In this document: piece after piece, positions 34,447 to 43,071 of the stretch | Layout: every line of letters starts with the position of its first letter | Position numbering within the stretch: the stretch's first letter is position 1 | Source: JAJDXO01 sp965213765 | GTDB lineage: Bacteria; Pseudomonadota; Alphaproteobacteria; Rhodospirillales; UBA2165 | DNA length: 64,000 bases | Assembly (NCBI GenBank): GCA_965213765.1 | Contig: OZ243926.1 | Coordinates: 3,844,001 to 3,908,000, forward strand | Direction: 5' to 3' | Notes under the pieces: generated by a model | Databases searched by the model: none | Seen by the model: the letters and a program-made list of their open reading frames with translations, nothing else | What the model was told of the DNA's origin: nothing | Program-made: the position numbers and the translations under genes

Positions 34447-35280
34447 TTAGTCGAGAAACGTTTTCAGATCCTGGACCCCGATAGCCCGGGTGCGGTCCAG
34501 ATCGATTTGCTCGGCCCGTATCGATGAGAACACATGAAGTTCTCGCCGGGCGCGAGTTATCGCGACATTGAGTCGTTTTTCGCCTCCTATGCCATTGATC
34601 GGCCCGAAGTTCATCGTGAGCTTGCCGGCGAGATCGGGGCCGAACGTCACCGAGAACAACATGACGTCGCGTTCGTCACCCTGGATGTTCTCGAGGTTCT
34701 TCACAATTACCGGCTCCTCGCGCTCGTCGGCGAAAAACCATTCCAGCTCACTGTCTTCCCGGCGGATTTGGTCGAGCAAGTCCAGAATGAGCGACTGCTG
34801 TTCGGCGTTGAACGTAATGACTCCGAGGGTGAAGCGCTTTTCTTCCGGGTTCGCAAGCCAGGTTTTGAGACTCCGCCTCACAAATTCGGCAACGGCCTTG
34901 GCTTCTTCCTGATTCACGCGACCTTGCCCTCGGGCGTATGTGCCGCCGACTTCGTGGAACTTGATCGCGTCGGAACCGGTTGACGGGGCCGGGAATGTTA
35001 CGAGCCGGTTGCCGTAGTAGTAATGGTTGGAGAACGCGATGAGGGTATCATCGCGGCTGCGATAGTGCCAATCGAGACTCCGGGATGGCACACCCGAGGC
35101 CGAGGCCTCATCGAGAATCGACGGCATGTCGCGCTCGACTTCAGGCAGGTCTTCGTCGTCGTCATCGGCACGCCCAAAGAAGTTCGTGGGAGGCAGCTGC
35201 TTGGAGGGACGCTTGGTCAGCAGCGTGGTCTCAATCGGCACGAACTCGCGGGCCTGCACGGCCTTGCGGACGGCAACCAC
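34447..35280 (-). pseudogene. Superfamily 1 (DNA2/NAM7-like) helicase fragment
   Basis: The frame holds only the second RecA-like half of a large DUF4011-type helicase: KQLPPTNFFGR (motif III region), LDWHYRSRDDTLIAFSNHYY, LGVITFNAEQQSLILDLLDQ, NIQGDERDVMLFSVTFGPD and the motif VI-like LNVAITRARRELHVF. The ATP-binding first half is missing and the first 30 or so residues look like foreign sequence. It ends early at VQDLKTFLD. Such helicases occur in restriction and defence loci; this one is a remnant. Confidence 0.75.
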
Positions 35281-35303
35281 GTCCGGCTCCGTCAGAGGCT
35301 CCT

Positions 35304-35465
35304 GATGATGCGCCCGTACCAGAGATCTACGCCGTCAAGGCCATCGTCGACGGCATCGATCAGAACTGCGGCAACGGCTATGTCTGGCATACGACCGGCT
35401 CGGGCAAGACACTCTCCTCCTTCAAGGCCTCGACTTGCCCCCATGATTTGGGCCCACTGCCGTAA
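35304..35465 (+). pseudogene. HsdR (type I restriction) fragment
   Basis: Plus-strand pieces match the start of the HsdR motor domain: MMRPYQ, then after a 2-base frame change IYAVKAIVDGIDQNCGNGYV, WHTTGSGKTLSSFKAST (Walker A, TGSGKT). It stops 10 residues later. A full HsdR is about 1000 residues. The fragment abuts the helicase remnant on the opposite strand, showing that several defence genes were broken and joined here. Confidence 0.7.
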
Positions 35466-35514
35466 GCCAGTCGGCAACCGTTGTTGACTCAAAGCGTGCG
35501 AACGACGCGGTCTC

Positions 35515-36879
35515 TTAGCGGGTATTGGTTGCGCGTTTCAGATTTCTGCGCCATTCCCACGGCGGCGCGGGTGCGCGGCCGGACCAGATTCCGCGCCGGG
35601 CCGCGCGGGCGGCGGCTTCATCGTCTGAATAGGCCCTTGAGGACTTGACGAACGCGAAGGCCCATCCGGCTTCCACCACCCAACGGTTCAGTTCGGTTTC
35701 CTCTCCTTCGATCCTGCATACGCCCCGGAGCCGCACCAAGCCGGGACGCAGGCGCTCGCAGATCACATTGCGGCCCGCAATGCGCCGTTCCAGCGCCCGG
35801 CCCGCCTCGCGGCCGCAGGCCCATTCGGACCCGTCCGCCCTGATGCAGGGCTGCTTGAGTTCGGGCGCGTCGATGCCGTCGAGCCGGACCCGTGTTGCGG
35901 CCTCCCCGACCTTTATCGAATCGGCGTCAATCACCAGCGCCTTGCCGCCGAGCGGCCGGATCGCACCGCTGCCGGCTTCCATCCGTCCGGCGTCTCCGAG
36001 ATCGGCGATCAGCCTGTCGCGGTTGAATTCATGGCCGAGCACGACGCGACGCGATGCGCCCGGGTCTTCCTGTCCATCCACCGTTACGGGCCTAGACGAT
36101 GAGTAACCGACCGCCGTGAGTTTGCCGCGCGCCCACTCGCCAAGCGCGGTTCCGGCCGCATGGTCCAGGCAATGCGCCAGCACCGACTGCGCCCGGCGCT
36201 GCGACAGGCCGAGATTCGCTACCCATGCGTCCCGTTTCGTTTGCGCGCTGGCCCATTCCGGCGAGGAATGGCCCTCGATGCGGATTTCGTCGATGTCAAA
36301 CCTGTCCGCCGAGTTCCTGAGCTCCGCCAGCCATCGGGGACAAATGTCGTCCAGCACAGCCTTGAAACCCGGCGGGATAACTGCGCTGCCTGTCTCGAAA
36401 ACCACCGTTTCGGGAAATACGACCCGGCCGGACGGGTCGATCTCTCCGCCCGCCTTCTCCACGTCCGCCGCAAGCTCGCGTTTCAGATTGTCGATGAACT
36501 CCCCGCGCGCCGCCGCGTCTTCGGCGAGCCGGTCCTTGACCGCCGAAAGCCGGCTATCGACCACGCGTTCCCTTGCCAGCAGGTCCTCGATCCGGCTCAC
36601 CAGCTCTTCATTGCTGGCCTCGCCGTCCGGATCGAGCTCGCGACGCAAATCCAGCGCTTCAATGGTCTCGTCCTTGTTCTTCTCGATCCATTGCTCGTAG
36701 CCTTCCAACGCCGCCAGGCGCGCCGGCGACACCGGGATCTCCTCGCCCTTGAATGACCGCACAAGGACGACCCCGCCGATAGCGAGGATAACGGCTGCGG
36801 CCATTACGCCGCCCCACACCCAATTCGGCGTCTGCCCGCGCTTGCGTGTCAACCGCCGCCTTCCGGGACGACGGCTCAT
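35515..36879 (-). CDS. Membrane-anchored OmpA-like and SNase (thermonuclease) fusion
   Basis: This encodes 454 residues. A basic start (RRPGRRRLTRKRG) is followed by one membrane helix (residues about 21-42), a Glu/Arg-rich coiled coil (50-135), and an OmpA/MotB-like domain (about 140-280; IRIEGHSSPEWAS, GLSQRRAQSVLAHCLD). A staphylococcal-nuclease-like domain follows (about 310-440; VIDADSIKVGEAATRVRLDG, IDAPELKQPC, ending ARRGIWSG). The SNase Arg/Asp/Glu pattern is partly visible (VRLDGIDAPE). This fusion is unusual. The start overlaps the upstream gene's stop (ATGA). A nuclease or DNA/RNA-sensing envelope protein is inferred. Confidence 0.85.
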   Translation of the reverse strand: MSRRPGRRRLTRKRGQTPNWVWGGVMAAAVILAIGGVVLVRSFKGEEIPVSPARLAALEGYEQWIEKNKDETIEALDLRRELDPDGEASNEELVSRIEDLLARERVVDSRLSAVKDRLAEDAAARGEFIDNLKRELAADVEKAGGEIDPSGRVVFPETVVFETGSAVIPPGFKAVLDDICPRWLAELRNSADRFDIDEIRIEGHSSPEWASAQTKRDAWVANLGLSQRRAQSVLAHCLDHAAGTALGEWARGKLTAVGYSSSRPVTVDGQEDPGASRRVVLGHEFNRDRLIADLGDAGRMEAGSGAIRPLGGKALVIDADSIKVGEAATRVRLDGIDAPELKQPCIRADGSEWACGREAGRALERRIAGRNVICERLRPGLVRLRGVCRIEGEETELNRWVVEAGWAFAFVKSSRAYSDDEAAARAARRGIWSGRAPAPPWEWRRNLKRATNTR

Positions 36880-37244
36880 GCGTCGCTATTCCGATCGTCG
36901 CTGAACGAAGCCATAGCGTCTTGGCATGTCCGATGTATGCGCTCCACCGCCTCCTCCGCGAGGTTGGCGGACTGTTGCACGGCTTCCGGGCCCGGCGGAG
37001 CCGGCTCCTCTTCGGCGGGGAAGCTGAACGGGCACCACTTCGGTTCCGGCACGCTGCACGCCTTTCGGTTGGTGTCCCGGTAAACCACCGTGGAAGTTAC
37101 CCAAACCTCACCGCCTGCAACGGCCTTTCCTCGGGCGCCCGGTCGTAAGGCCGGGTTCGAGTTACGCAACAGGGCGCGAGCAACATCCTCCGGCGTTGCA
37201 TCGCCAAACATCTTCGGATCAATCATCGGTACGCCTCTGGTCAT
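36876..37244 (-). CDS. Unknown protein in HNH / OmpA-SNase operon
   Basis: This encodes 122 residues from the ATG at 37244, which overlaps the HNH gene's stop (ATGA) and has GGAGGG about 10 bases upstream. The first part (MIDPKMFGDATPEDVARALL, RNSNPALRPGARGKAV) is helix-rich; a Cys-containing middle (RKACSVPEPKWCPFSFP) and an acidic tail follow. No signal peptide or known domain. It overlaps the OmpA-SNase gene by 4 bases, so the three genes are translationally coupled. Its function is not recognised. Confidence 0.65.
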   Translation of the reverse strand: MTRGVPMIDPKMFGDATPEDVARALLRNSNPALRPGARGKAVAGGEVWVTSTVVYRDTNRKACSVPEPKWCPFSFPAEEEPAPPGPEAVQQSANLAEEAVERIHRTCQDAMASFSDDRNSDA

Positions 37245-37473
37245 TGTGCGGCCCTCCATTCGGCCATAGTTCGTCCGCCCTTGCTCCGGTTGCAGCCCGA
37301 GCATAGCAACTGAAGATTATCGGGGTGATCCGTCCCGCCCTTCACGCGGGGCATGATGTGATCAACGTCCATGACGCGGAACGGGAAGTGAGTATCACAG
37401 CCGACGCACACGCCCTCTTGCTCAAGCCCACACAACAACGACCACCGACAGGGTGAGGCAAATACCTTTCCAT
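37241..37473 (-). pseudogene. HNH endonuclease, probable frameshift, next to IS
   Basis: The open frame (from a TTG at 37438) encodes a complete HNH domain: CVGCDTHFPFRVMDVDHIMP, RVKGGTDHPDNLQLLC, SGCNRSKGG, with paired Cys knuckles and the central Asp-His. A better start is the ATG at 37473 with GGAGG upstream (MERYLPHPVGGR), but it is one base out of frame with the HNH part. The gene was therefore probably intact before a 1-base change. IS copy 2 is inserted 23 bases upstream of that ATG, probably separating the operon from its native promoter. Its stop overlaps the next gene's start. Confidence 0.7.
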
Positions 37474-37496
37474 ACCCCTAGCGCCTCCCCAGTTAG

Positions 37497-38427
37497 AGTT
37501 CAACTCGAAACTAGTTGAGTGATTTCAGTCGGTTGTGTCTTACTCGGTTGTGTCAAATCAAACGAGGAGGCACAACATGTGGACCGAAATCACTCGCCCG
37601 AAGTATGAGCGCCGTGGCGGTCGCTATGCAAGCGACCTTACGGATCGGGAGTGGGCGTTGATCGCGCCGTTCATGCCGCCGCGCAAGAAGATAGGCCGGC
37701 CGCGGACGACGGAGTTGCGCAATGTCATGGATGCGATCATGTACATGGCCTCGACGGGCTGTCAGTGGGCGATGCTGCCGAACGACTTCCCGCCGCCCTC
37801 CACGGTCCAGCGCTACTTTTACGACTGGCGCTCGAACGGGGTGCTGGAGGCGATCAACCATCATCTGGTTGTGGCGGCCCGTGAGCTGGAAGGACGCGAG
37901 GCCGGCCCGAGCGCCGGGGTGATCGACAGCCAGAGCGTGAAAACCACGGAAAGCGGCGGTATTCGGGGCTATGACGCGGGCAAGAAGATCAAGGGCCGCA
38001 AACGTCACATGGTCACCGATACGCTTGGCCTGCTGCTCGGCCTGATCGTGCATTCAGCCGATATCCAGGACCGCGACGGCGCGCCCGGGGTCCTCAAATC
38101 GATCCGTCATCGCTTTCCCCAACTGCGTCACCTCTTCGCCGACGCCGCCTATGGCGGACCGAAACTTGAGGGTGCCCTCGAAGACATCGGCCGCTGGACG
38201 ATCGAGATCATAAGACGGCCCGATACCGCCAAGGACTTTGAGGTCCTGCCCAGGAGATGGGTCGTCGAGAGGACCTTCGCCTGGCTCAACCGATGCCGCC
38301 GACTGGCCAAGGACTGGGAGAAATCAATCGCCTCCGCACAGGCATGGATCCTCGTCGCACACATCCGACTCCTCACAAGGCGGATCGCAAGCCATTGTTA
38401 TTAAATGTAGAGTTTCGAGTCAGCCTC
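37497..38427 (+). mobile_element. IS5-family insertion sequence, copy 2
   Basis: This 931-bp element is nearly identical to the one at 1801-2731 and lies in the same orientation. Left end AGTTCAACTCGAAACT; right end inward GAGGCTGACTCGAAACT. The flanks are TTAG on the left (37493-37496) and TAAG on the right (38428-38431), so unlike copy 1 the target duplication does not match. That suggests rearrangement or recombination between copies. Confidence 0.85.
37577..38404 (+). CDS. IS5-family transposase (copy 2)
   Basis: This 275-residue DDE transposase starts at the ATG at 37577 (AGGAGG upstream). All motifs of copy 1 are present: VIDSQSVKT, LFADAAYGGPK and RRWVVERTFAWLNRCRRL. Differences from copy 1 include Leu to Val (NGVLEA), Ile to Met (RHMVTDT), Arg to Gln (FPQLRH) and Gly to Asp (AKDFEV). 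The copies thus diverged slightly or came from different sources. It should be able to mobilise either copy. Confidence 0.92.
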   Translation: MWTEITRPKYERRGGRYASDLTDREWALIAPFMPPRKKIGRPRTTELRNVMDAIMYMASTGCQWAMLPNDFPPPSTVQRYFYDWRSNGVLEAINHHLVVAARELEGREAGPSAGVIDSQSVKTTESGGIRGYDAGKKIKGRKRHMVTDTLGLLLGLIVHSADIQDRDGAPGVLKSIRHRFPQLRHLFADAAYGGPKLEGALEDIGRWTIEIIRRPDTAKDFEVLPRRWVVERTFAWLNRCRRLAKDWEKSIASAQAWILVAHIRLLTRRIASHCY

Positions 38428-38536
38428 TAAGACCGTCTTCATGATTTGTCCGCTATTGGCCGGGAAGTTGACCCGGCCTGGGTCCGCTCGCCCAGTCCGG
38501 ACATAGCCGGAAGCGGACACGCAGCGGCGCCTCATT

Positions 38537-39355
38537 TCACCCTGCGCCGTATTTCGTTACGTACTCGGTGCGCTTGCGGTTGAACGCATCGACGATTTTT
38601 GCTCCTTCGACCCTCATGGGTTCGGTCTCTTCGCCCGACGGTCCCACATTGGCTTGCCTGTAGCTCGGCCGCGCCTTGACGGCCTGCCACCAGGCCCGTG
38701 CGTGGGGCCGCTCCGCGAGCCAGGGCTCAACCAGCGTCATGCCGTCGAGGCGGGCAATGAATGTAGCGAGGTCGAGATCGGCAAGTGTGAACTGTTCACC
38801 CATCAGCCACGGCCCATTCTCGGCGATGGTCTCATCAATCTTGGCGAACGTCCGTTCCCACGTCGCTATTGCGCGCATGACATAGGGGGACTCCATACCT
38901 TCATGCACACAGGATTTTTGGCGCTGGGTGCGTTCAAGGACGGTTTGACCGTCCCAATAGGCCCGACGGTCACCGTCGGACATGGCCAGCAATTTGGCCC
39001 TGAAAACGGCGACGAACGAAAGGGAGGCAACTCCTTCGTACCCGGCTTCGTCGGCCTCCTTGATCCATTCCCGCATATGGGCGATAGCCGCTGGCCCGGC
39101 AGGTTTAAGCGGGGGATCCGGATAGAGATCGTCGAGGTAGTCGCAAATGAGCGACGACTCCCGGATCACCTCGCCGTCATGGACCAGCGTGGGTACCTGA
39201 GCCTTGGGGTTGAGCTTCAGATACTCGGGATCAAACTGCTCTCCCTTGAATAGGTGGATGTGGTGCGGAACCCAGTCGGTGACGCCCTTTTCGGCCAGCG
39301 TCATCTTCGGCCGTTCCGAACAGATCGAGTTTTCAAAATAGTAGAGCTCAAGCAT
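38537..39355 (-). CDS. Glutathione S-transferase family protein
   Basis: This encodes 272 residues from the ATG at 39355 (AAGGAA upstream; the in-frame upstream extension has no such site). The N-terminal thioredoxin-like domain reads LELYYFENSICSERPKMTLA, with NPKAQVPTLVHDGEVIRESS (cis-Pro and gamma-Glu-binding Glu-Ser). The helical C-terminal domain has WLMGEQFTLADLDLATFIAR. It is related to dehalogenating or ring-cleavage-associated GSTs. It is divergent from the extradiol-type VOC gene, so it probably serves the same catabolic pathway. Confidence 0.9.
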   Translation of the reverse strand: MLELYYFENSICSERPKMTLAEKGVTDWVPHHIHLFKGEQFDPEYLKLNPKAQVPTLVHDGEVIRESSLICDYLDDLYPDPPLKPAGPAAIAHMREWIKEADEAGYEGVASLSFVAVFRAKLLAMSDGDRRAYWDGQTVLERTQRQKSCVHEGMESPYVMRAIATWERTFAKIDETIAENGPWLMGEQFTLADLDLATFIARLDGMTLVEPWLAERPHARAWWQAVKARPSYRQANVGPSGEETEPMRVEGAKIVDAFNRKRTEYVTKYGAG

Positions 39356-39443
39356 GTGAATTCCTTTTTCTCCCCGACAATGACAGATACACTTGATGTC
39401 GCTCAAGAAGCTTGCGGAAGAGTTTGCCGGAGGTGATGACAAC

Positions 39444-40352
39444 ATGACCATCCAACGGATTGAGACGGTTGCCTACGGCGTGACCGACCTGGAACCGTGT
39501 ATCGCATTCCTGGAAAACTGGGGTCTGGAAAAGGTCCATGTGAACGATGCCGGCGCTGAATTTCGAACGCTTGAAAACCAAAGAATCTCGCTGCGTCAGG
39601 CCGACGACCCGTCACTGCCGGCAACCGGGGAGGACGGTTCCACCGTCCGGGAAATCGTCTGGGGGGTGAAGGACAAGGCCGGCGTAGCGGCCATCGGCGA
39701 CGAGCTCTCCAGCGACCGGGAAGTGCGCGAGGATCAGGACGGCAGCCTTCATTCTTACGACGATAGCGGGTTTGCGATCGGGTTCAGGGTTGCGGACATT
39801 ACGCCGGTCGATACTCCAGACCGAACGCTAAACATTCATGGGAAGGTCGAACGGGTCAATGAACGCAGTTGGCCGGAAGACCGCATGACGCCGCTCCGTA
39901 TCGGTCACGCGGTTTATTCCATTGAGCAGGACGGAAACTGGAAAGCGGCCGAGTTCTACCTCAATCGCCTTAACTTCAGGCTCACTGACCGGTCAGAGGG
40001 TGGCGGCACATTCATGCGTTGCGAAGGGTCTACCTTCCACCACAGTCTTTTCCTGTTTCACCGGGTCGGGACCCAACGGTATTTCAATCACCTGGCCTTC
40101 GAAGTGAACTCGTTCGACGACATCATGATGGGCGGTACCCATATGCTGAAGAACGGTGCGGTCAGCGTCTCCGGCCCGGGCCGTCATTCGCTCGGATCCA
40201 ACTGGTTTTGGTATTTCAACAACCCGTGCGGCGGCGATATCGAATACTTCGCCGACATGGACCGCATGGATGACGATTGGGAGCCGCGGTACTGGGATGA
40301 GTCGCCGCCCTTCGCCCGATGGATGCTCGGCGACGGTATTCTTACAGGCTAA
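39444..40352 (+). CDS. VOC-family protein, extradiol dioxygenase-like
   Basis: This encodes 302 residues from the ATG at 39444 (GGAGGTG upstream). It has two VOC modules. In the second, the classic metal set is visible: His in LRIGHAVYSIEQ, His in YFNHLAFEVNSF, and Glu in GGDIEYFADMDR, as in 2,3-dihydroxybiphenyl-type extradiol dioxygenases. It should cleave a catechol-like ring using Fe(II) or Mn(II). It is followed directly by the remains of an MhpA-type hydroxylase, which would have made such a catechol. Confidence 0.88.
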   Translation: MTIQRIETVAYGVTDLEPCIAFLENWGLEKVHVNDAGAEFRTLENQRISLRQADDPSLPATGEDGSTVREIVWGVKDKAGVAAIGDELSSDREVREDQDGSLHSYDDSGFAIGFRVADITPVDTPDRTLNIHGKVERVNERSWPEDRMTPLRIGHAVYSIEQDGNWKAAEFYLNRLNFRLTDRSEGGGTFMRCEGSTFHHSLFLFHRVGTQRYFNHLAFEVNSFDDIMMGGTHMLKNGAVSVSGPGRHSLGSNWFWYFNNPCGGDIEYFADMDRMDDDWEPRYWDESPPFARWMLGDGILTG

Positions 40353-40360
40353 TCGGCTCA

Positions 40361-40700
40361 ATGCCTGACCCCGACCGACGATAGTTTTGATGCCGCCATC
40401 ATCGGGCTCGGCCCGGTGGGCGGCACATTGGCCAAAATCCTCGGCGCCTACGGCATTGGACCTCTTGGAAACCTACCAGTCCGGGCGAGACCCCCGTGTC
40501 CGGGCCTTCATCGAACTCACGGTTCAAATGGAGCAGGTTATCAGCACGGCAGCGGAGGGGCCGGCAGCGGGAAATATCGTCGAGTCGGGCGAAGGCCGGC
40601 AAAATATCTCCCGGCTCCGACCGGCACTGGGGCCGGGGTTGACGGCTGGAGGGTCGGCCTTGACCGGTCATCCGTTTCCCCGGCCAAGCGTCCGTTTTCG
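40361..40700 (+). pseudogene. MhpA-type FAD monooxygenase with large internal deletion
   Basis: The start shows the FAD-binding opening FDAAIIGLGPVGGTLAKILG. Within 30 residues, in another frame, comes the C-terminal part of the same family: LLETYQSGRDPRVRAFIELT and LRPALGPGLTAGGSALTGHP. The middle of about 300 residues is missing. Relatives hydroxylate 3-hydroxyphenylpropionate or resorcinol-type rings. The gene is dead but shows what the operon once did. The tail to 40748 holds nothing else. Confidence 0.75.
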
Positions 40701-40748
40701 TGGTTCGGACATAGCTGGAAGCGGACATCGACCGTTTAATCCCGCCGT

Positions 40749-41822
40749 TTACGAGGAACTACCCAGCCGGCCTTCGATCTCGGGTCCGTTCGCTGCGTAG
40801 CGGTACGCCCGAAAAACACCATTGGCCGGCCCACCGCGCCAATGGCCGAACCAAGGAGATATATACTCCCAGACGATCTCGCTTGACGGCGTAACTTCGA
40901 AAATTCGTCCGGTCATGCCCTCGCAGATAAGCGTATTGCCGGACCACAAGCGCTGCGCACCCGAAATATTGGGGCTGTAAAAACTGGGTTGCGGCGCCCC
41001 CTCATAGATCCATTCCGTTTTGCGCGTTTTGGGATTGAATTCAATTACGCTGGACCAATAGACGCCGTGAGGCGTGGCAATCCCGTTGGCGAAATGAAGA
41101 ATATTGCCGTTCTCGAGCATCGTGCAGTCATGCTGCTGACCCCAATTGTCGTCGCGATGGTACCAGCTGACCTTACGCTGCTCCTTATCGATCATCGCGA
41201 TGATCGAGAACTTGCGGAAACTCACCAGCAGGTTGCCGTCGGGCATCTCCGAAACCGCGTTACAATGCGCAAATTCCTTACGCGTGCTCATAGGATGAAG
41301 CGGTTCCGCCAGTAATGCCTCGTCCTCATGAGCGTGCCACTCCCAGACCGTTTCGCCGTTGGGGTTCACCTCTCGCAGGTAATCACCCCAAATAATGCCG
41401 CCTTTGTATTCGGTGCCCGGCTCCGCCCCTTTGATATCCTTGGCCACATCGGGAGGGACCTGTTCCCAGCCGATATAAACGGTATTGCCGTTCGAGAGCC
41501 GTCGGAAATCATGGTGCTGGAAGTCGTCCTGGTACTCCCAGACGATGTTCCCATCCCAATCATATTCACGCAGCAAACCGCCCGAACCGCCGCCAGGCGG
41601 GGGTGAGGGACCGCCGGGTGTCTCGCCGGCCCACAGCAGATTTCCGCCCGGCAACAGATATCCATAGTTTCCGGGCGTAACCTCGGTATTCCACGAATGC
41701 CTGACCTCACCCCTCATACCAACGAGGTAGACGTTCTTGGACCAGAGGGGCGCGACGACGGTAAATCCTTCCGTCGCCCTGGCTGTGTCATAGTGCCAAA
41801 GACCCACATCACGATGTCGCAC
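40749..41822 (-). CDS. Arylsulfotransferase (ASST)-like beta-propeller protein
   Basis: This encodes 357 residues from a GTG with AGAGG upstream. It repeats propeller blades of the form (D)GNIVWEYQ / NGETVWEWHAH / TPSSEIVWEYISP, typical of the ASST/arylsulfotran_2 family. Candidate active-site histidines lie in DFQHHDFRRL, EFAHCNAVSE and QQHDCTML. No signal peptide is seen, unlike classical periplasmic ASST. It may transfer sulfate between phenols or bind an aryl sulfate. It is divergent from the orphan tctC-like gene, sharing the palindrome at 41881. Confidence 0.8.
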   Translation of the reverse strand: MRHRDVGLWHYDTARATEGFTVVAPLWSKNVYLVGMRGEVRHSWNTEVTPGNYGYLLPGGNLLWAGETPGGPSPPPGGGSGGLLREYDWDGNIVWEYQDDFQHHDFRRLSNGNTVYIGWEQVPPDVAKDIKGAEPGTEYKGGIIWGDYLREVNPNGETVWEWHAHEDEALLAEPLHPMSTRKEFAHCNAVSEMPDGNLLVSFRKFSIIAMIDKEQRKVSWYHRDDNWGQQHDCTMLENGNILHFANGIATPHGVYWSSVIEFNPKTRKTEWIYEGAPQPSFYSPNISGAQRLWSGNTLICEGMTGRIFEVTPSSEIVWEYISPWFGHWRGGPANGVFRAYRYAANGPEIEGRLGSSS

Positions 41823-41880
41823 GCTACTACCTCTCTAAGTTTGTCCGTCCGACCAGGATCGTAAATGTGGAAATTGTTTG

Positions 41881-41910
41881 CAAGATTAATGAGCGCGCTC
41901 ATTAATCTTG
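41881..41910. promoter_or_regulatory. 30-bp perfect palindrome, TetR-type operator
   Basis: CAAGATTAATGAGCG is followed at once by its exact reverse complement. The site lies in the 146-base gap between the divergent ASST-like and TctC-like genes, 58 bases upstream of both. TetR-family repressors bind such sites, and a broken tetR gene lies at 43072-43628. Confidence 0.75.
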
Positions 41911-41968
41911 ACTCTGTGTCTATATCTGCGCTGCTATCCCGTACCACAGGGAAATTGGAGAATTAACG

Positions 41969-43054
41969 ATGAAGAAAGTATTCGCCTTAGGTACCACGGT
42001 GATCGCATTGCCATTGGCGTTGTCAATATCGGCCGGGACCGCCCACGCAGGATTTTACGACGGCAAGGATGTAACCGTTCTGATCGGGTCCGGTGCCGGC
42101 GGCGGCCTAACGCGCGCAGGGCGGGCGGTAATGACGGCGGTCGGACGGTTCTTAGGTGAAGACACCAACATGGTCATCAAGAACATGCCGGGCGCCGGTG
42201 GCGCCAAGGCGCTGAACTTCTTTGCCTCAAAGGCCAGGCCCGACGGCTTAACGCTCTCGTTTGGGCCGCCCCGCCAGATCGGCAAGCTGCTCAACATGCC
42301 GGGCGTCCGGTTCGAGCCGGCCGAATTCGTAATGATCGGCGCAAATGATGCGAGCTTTGTCTCGATCGTCTCGACGACGACCGGAGTGAAAAAGCCCACT
42401 GACATACTAAACGCGAAAGGGCTGATTGTCGGTGGCCGCTCGCCTGCGAGCTCGCTTGATATTTTTGCGCGGGTACCGCTTCAAATCCTCGGAATCGACC
42501 ACGGTTATGTGCCGGGGTACCGGGGGCAGCCGAAGCTGAAGGCTGCTATTATGGGCGGAGAGATCAACGCGCTTACCACGGGATTCGCCGGCCATGTCGC
42601 GTTCTACGAGAACGATTTGCTGAAGAAGGGCACCGCCGTCGCCCTCTATTATCACTCCGCGCTTGATAAGAACGGCGAGCCGATCCGGCTTCCGGAATAT
42701 CCGCCGAACATCAAACACTTCGTCGATTTCTACAAAGATACCCATGGCGGAAAGGTGCCGAGCGGCCCGAAATGGGAAGCCTATAAATGGTATGCGACCT
42801 ATAACACGCGGGCCCAGGTCGTGATGGCGCCCAAGGGAACGCCGGCAGAACGGGTTGCCGAGTTGCGCGCAGCATATAAGGCCGCCATTGCCGATCCGAC
42901 ATTCCGGGCGGCATACAAGAAGCAGTTTAAGATCATCCCGAATTTCTGGGTCGGCAAGGACGCCGAGTGGCTGCTGACCGATTACAAGAAAATTTCACCG
43001 GAGGCGCTTGCCGGCATGAAAGCGATGGCTGGGCCTGCCAAAAAGAAGAAATAG
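41969..43054 (+). CDS. Orphan TctC/Bug-family substrate-binding protein
   Basis: This 361-residue protein has a signal peptide (MKKVFALGTTVIALPLALSI, cleavage near AHA), then GFYDGKDVTVLIGSGAGGGL. It carries tctC-family features (NMPGAGGAKALNFFASKARP; MAPKGTPAERVAELRAAYKA) and ends in a Lys run. No TctAB pair adjoins it, so it must either use a distant permease such as 7681-9696 or act as a sensor. It is divergent from the ASST-like gene. Confidence 0.88.
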   Translation: MKKVFALGTTVIALPLALSISAGTAHAGFYDGKDVTVLIGSGAGGGLTRAGRAVMTAVGRFLGEDTNMVIKNMPGAGGAKALNFFASKARPDGLTLSFGPPRQIGKLLNMPGVRFEPAEFVMIGANDASFVSIVSTTTGVKKPTDILNAKGLIVGGRSPASSLDIFARVPLQILGIDHGYVPGYRGQPKLKAAIMGGEINALTTGFAGHVAFYENDLLKKGTAVALYYHSALDKNGEPIRLPEYPPNIKHFVDFYKDTHGGKVPSGPKWEAYKWYATYNTRAQVVMAPKGTPAERVAELRAAYKAAIADPTFRAAYKKQFKIIPNFWVGKDAEWLLTDYKKISPEALAGMKAMAGPAKKKK

Positions 43055-43071
43055 AATCTCGGATAATCAGA

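Noticed and set aside
35515..36879. ZorB of a Zorya defence system
   Set aside because: OmpA/MotB-like domain and membrane helix fit, but no MotA-like ZorA gene and the SNase fusion is not a Zorya feature.
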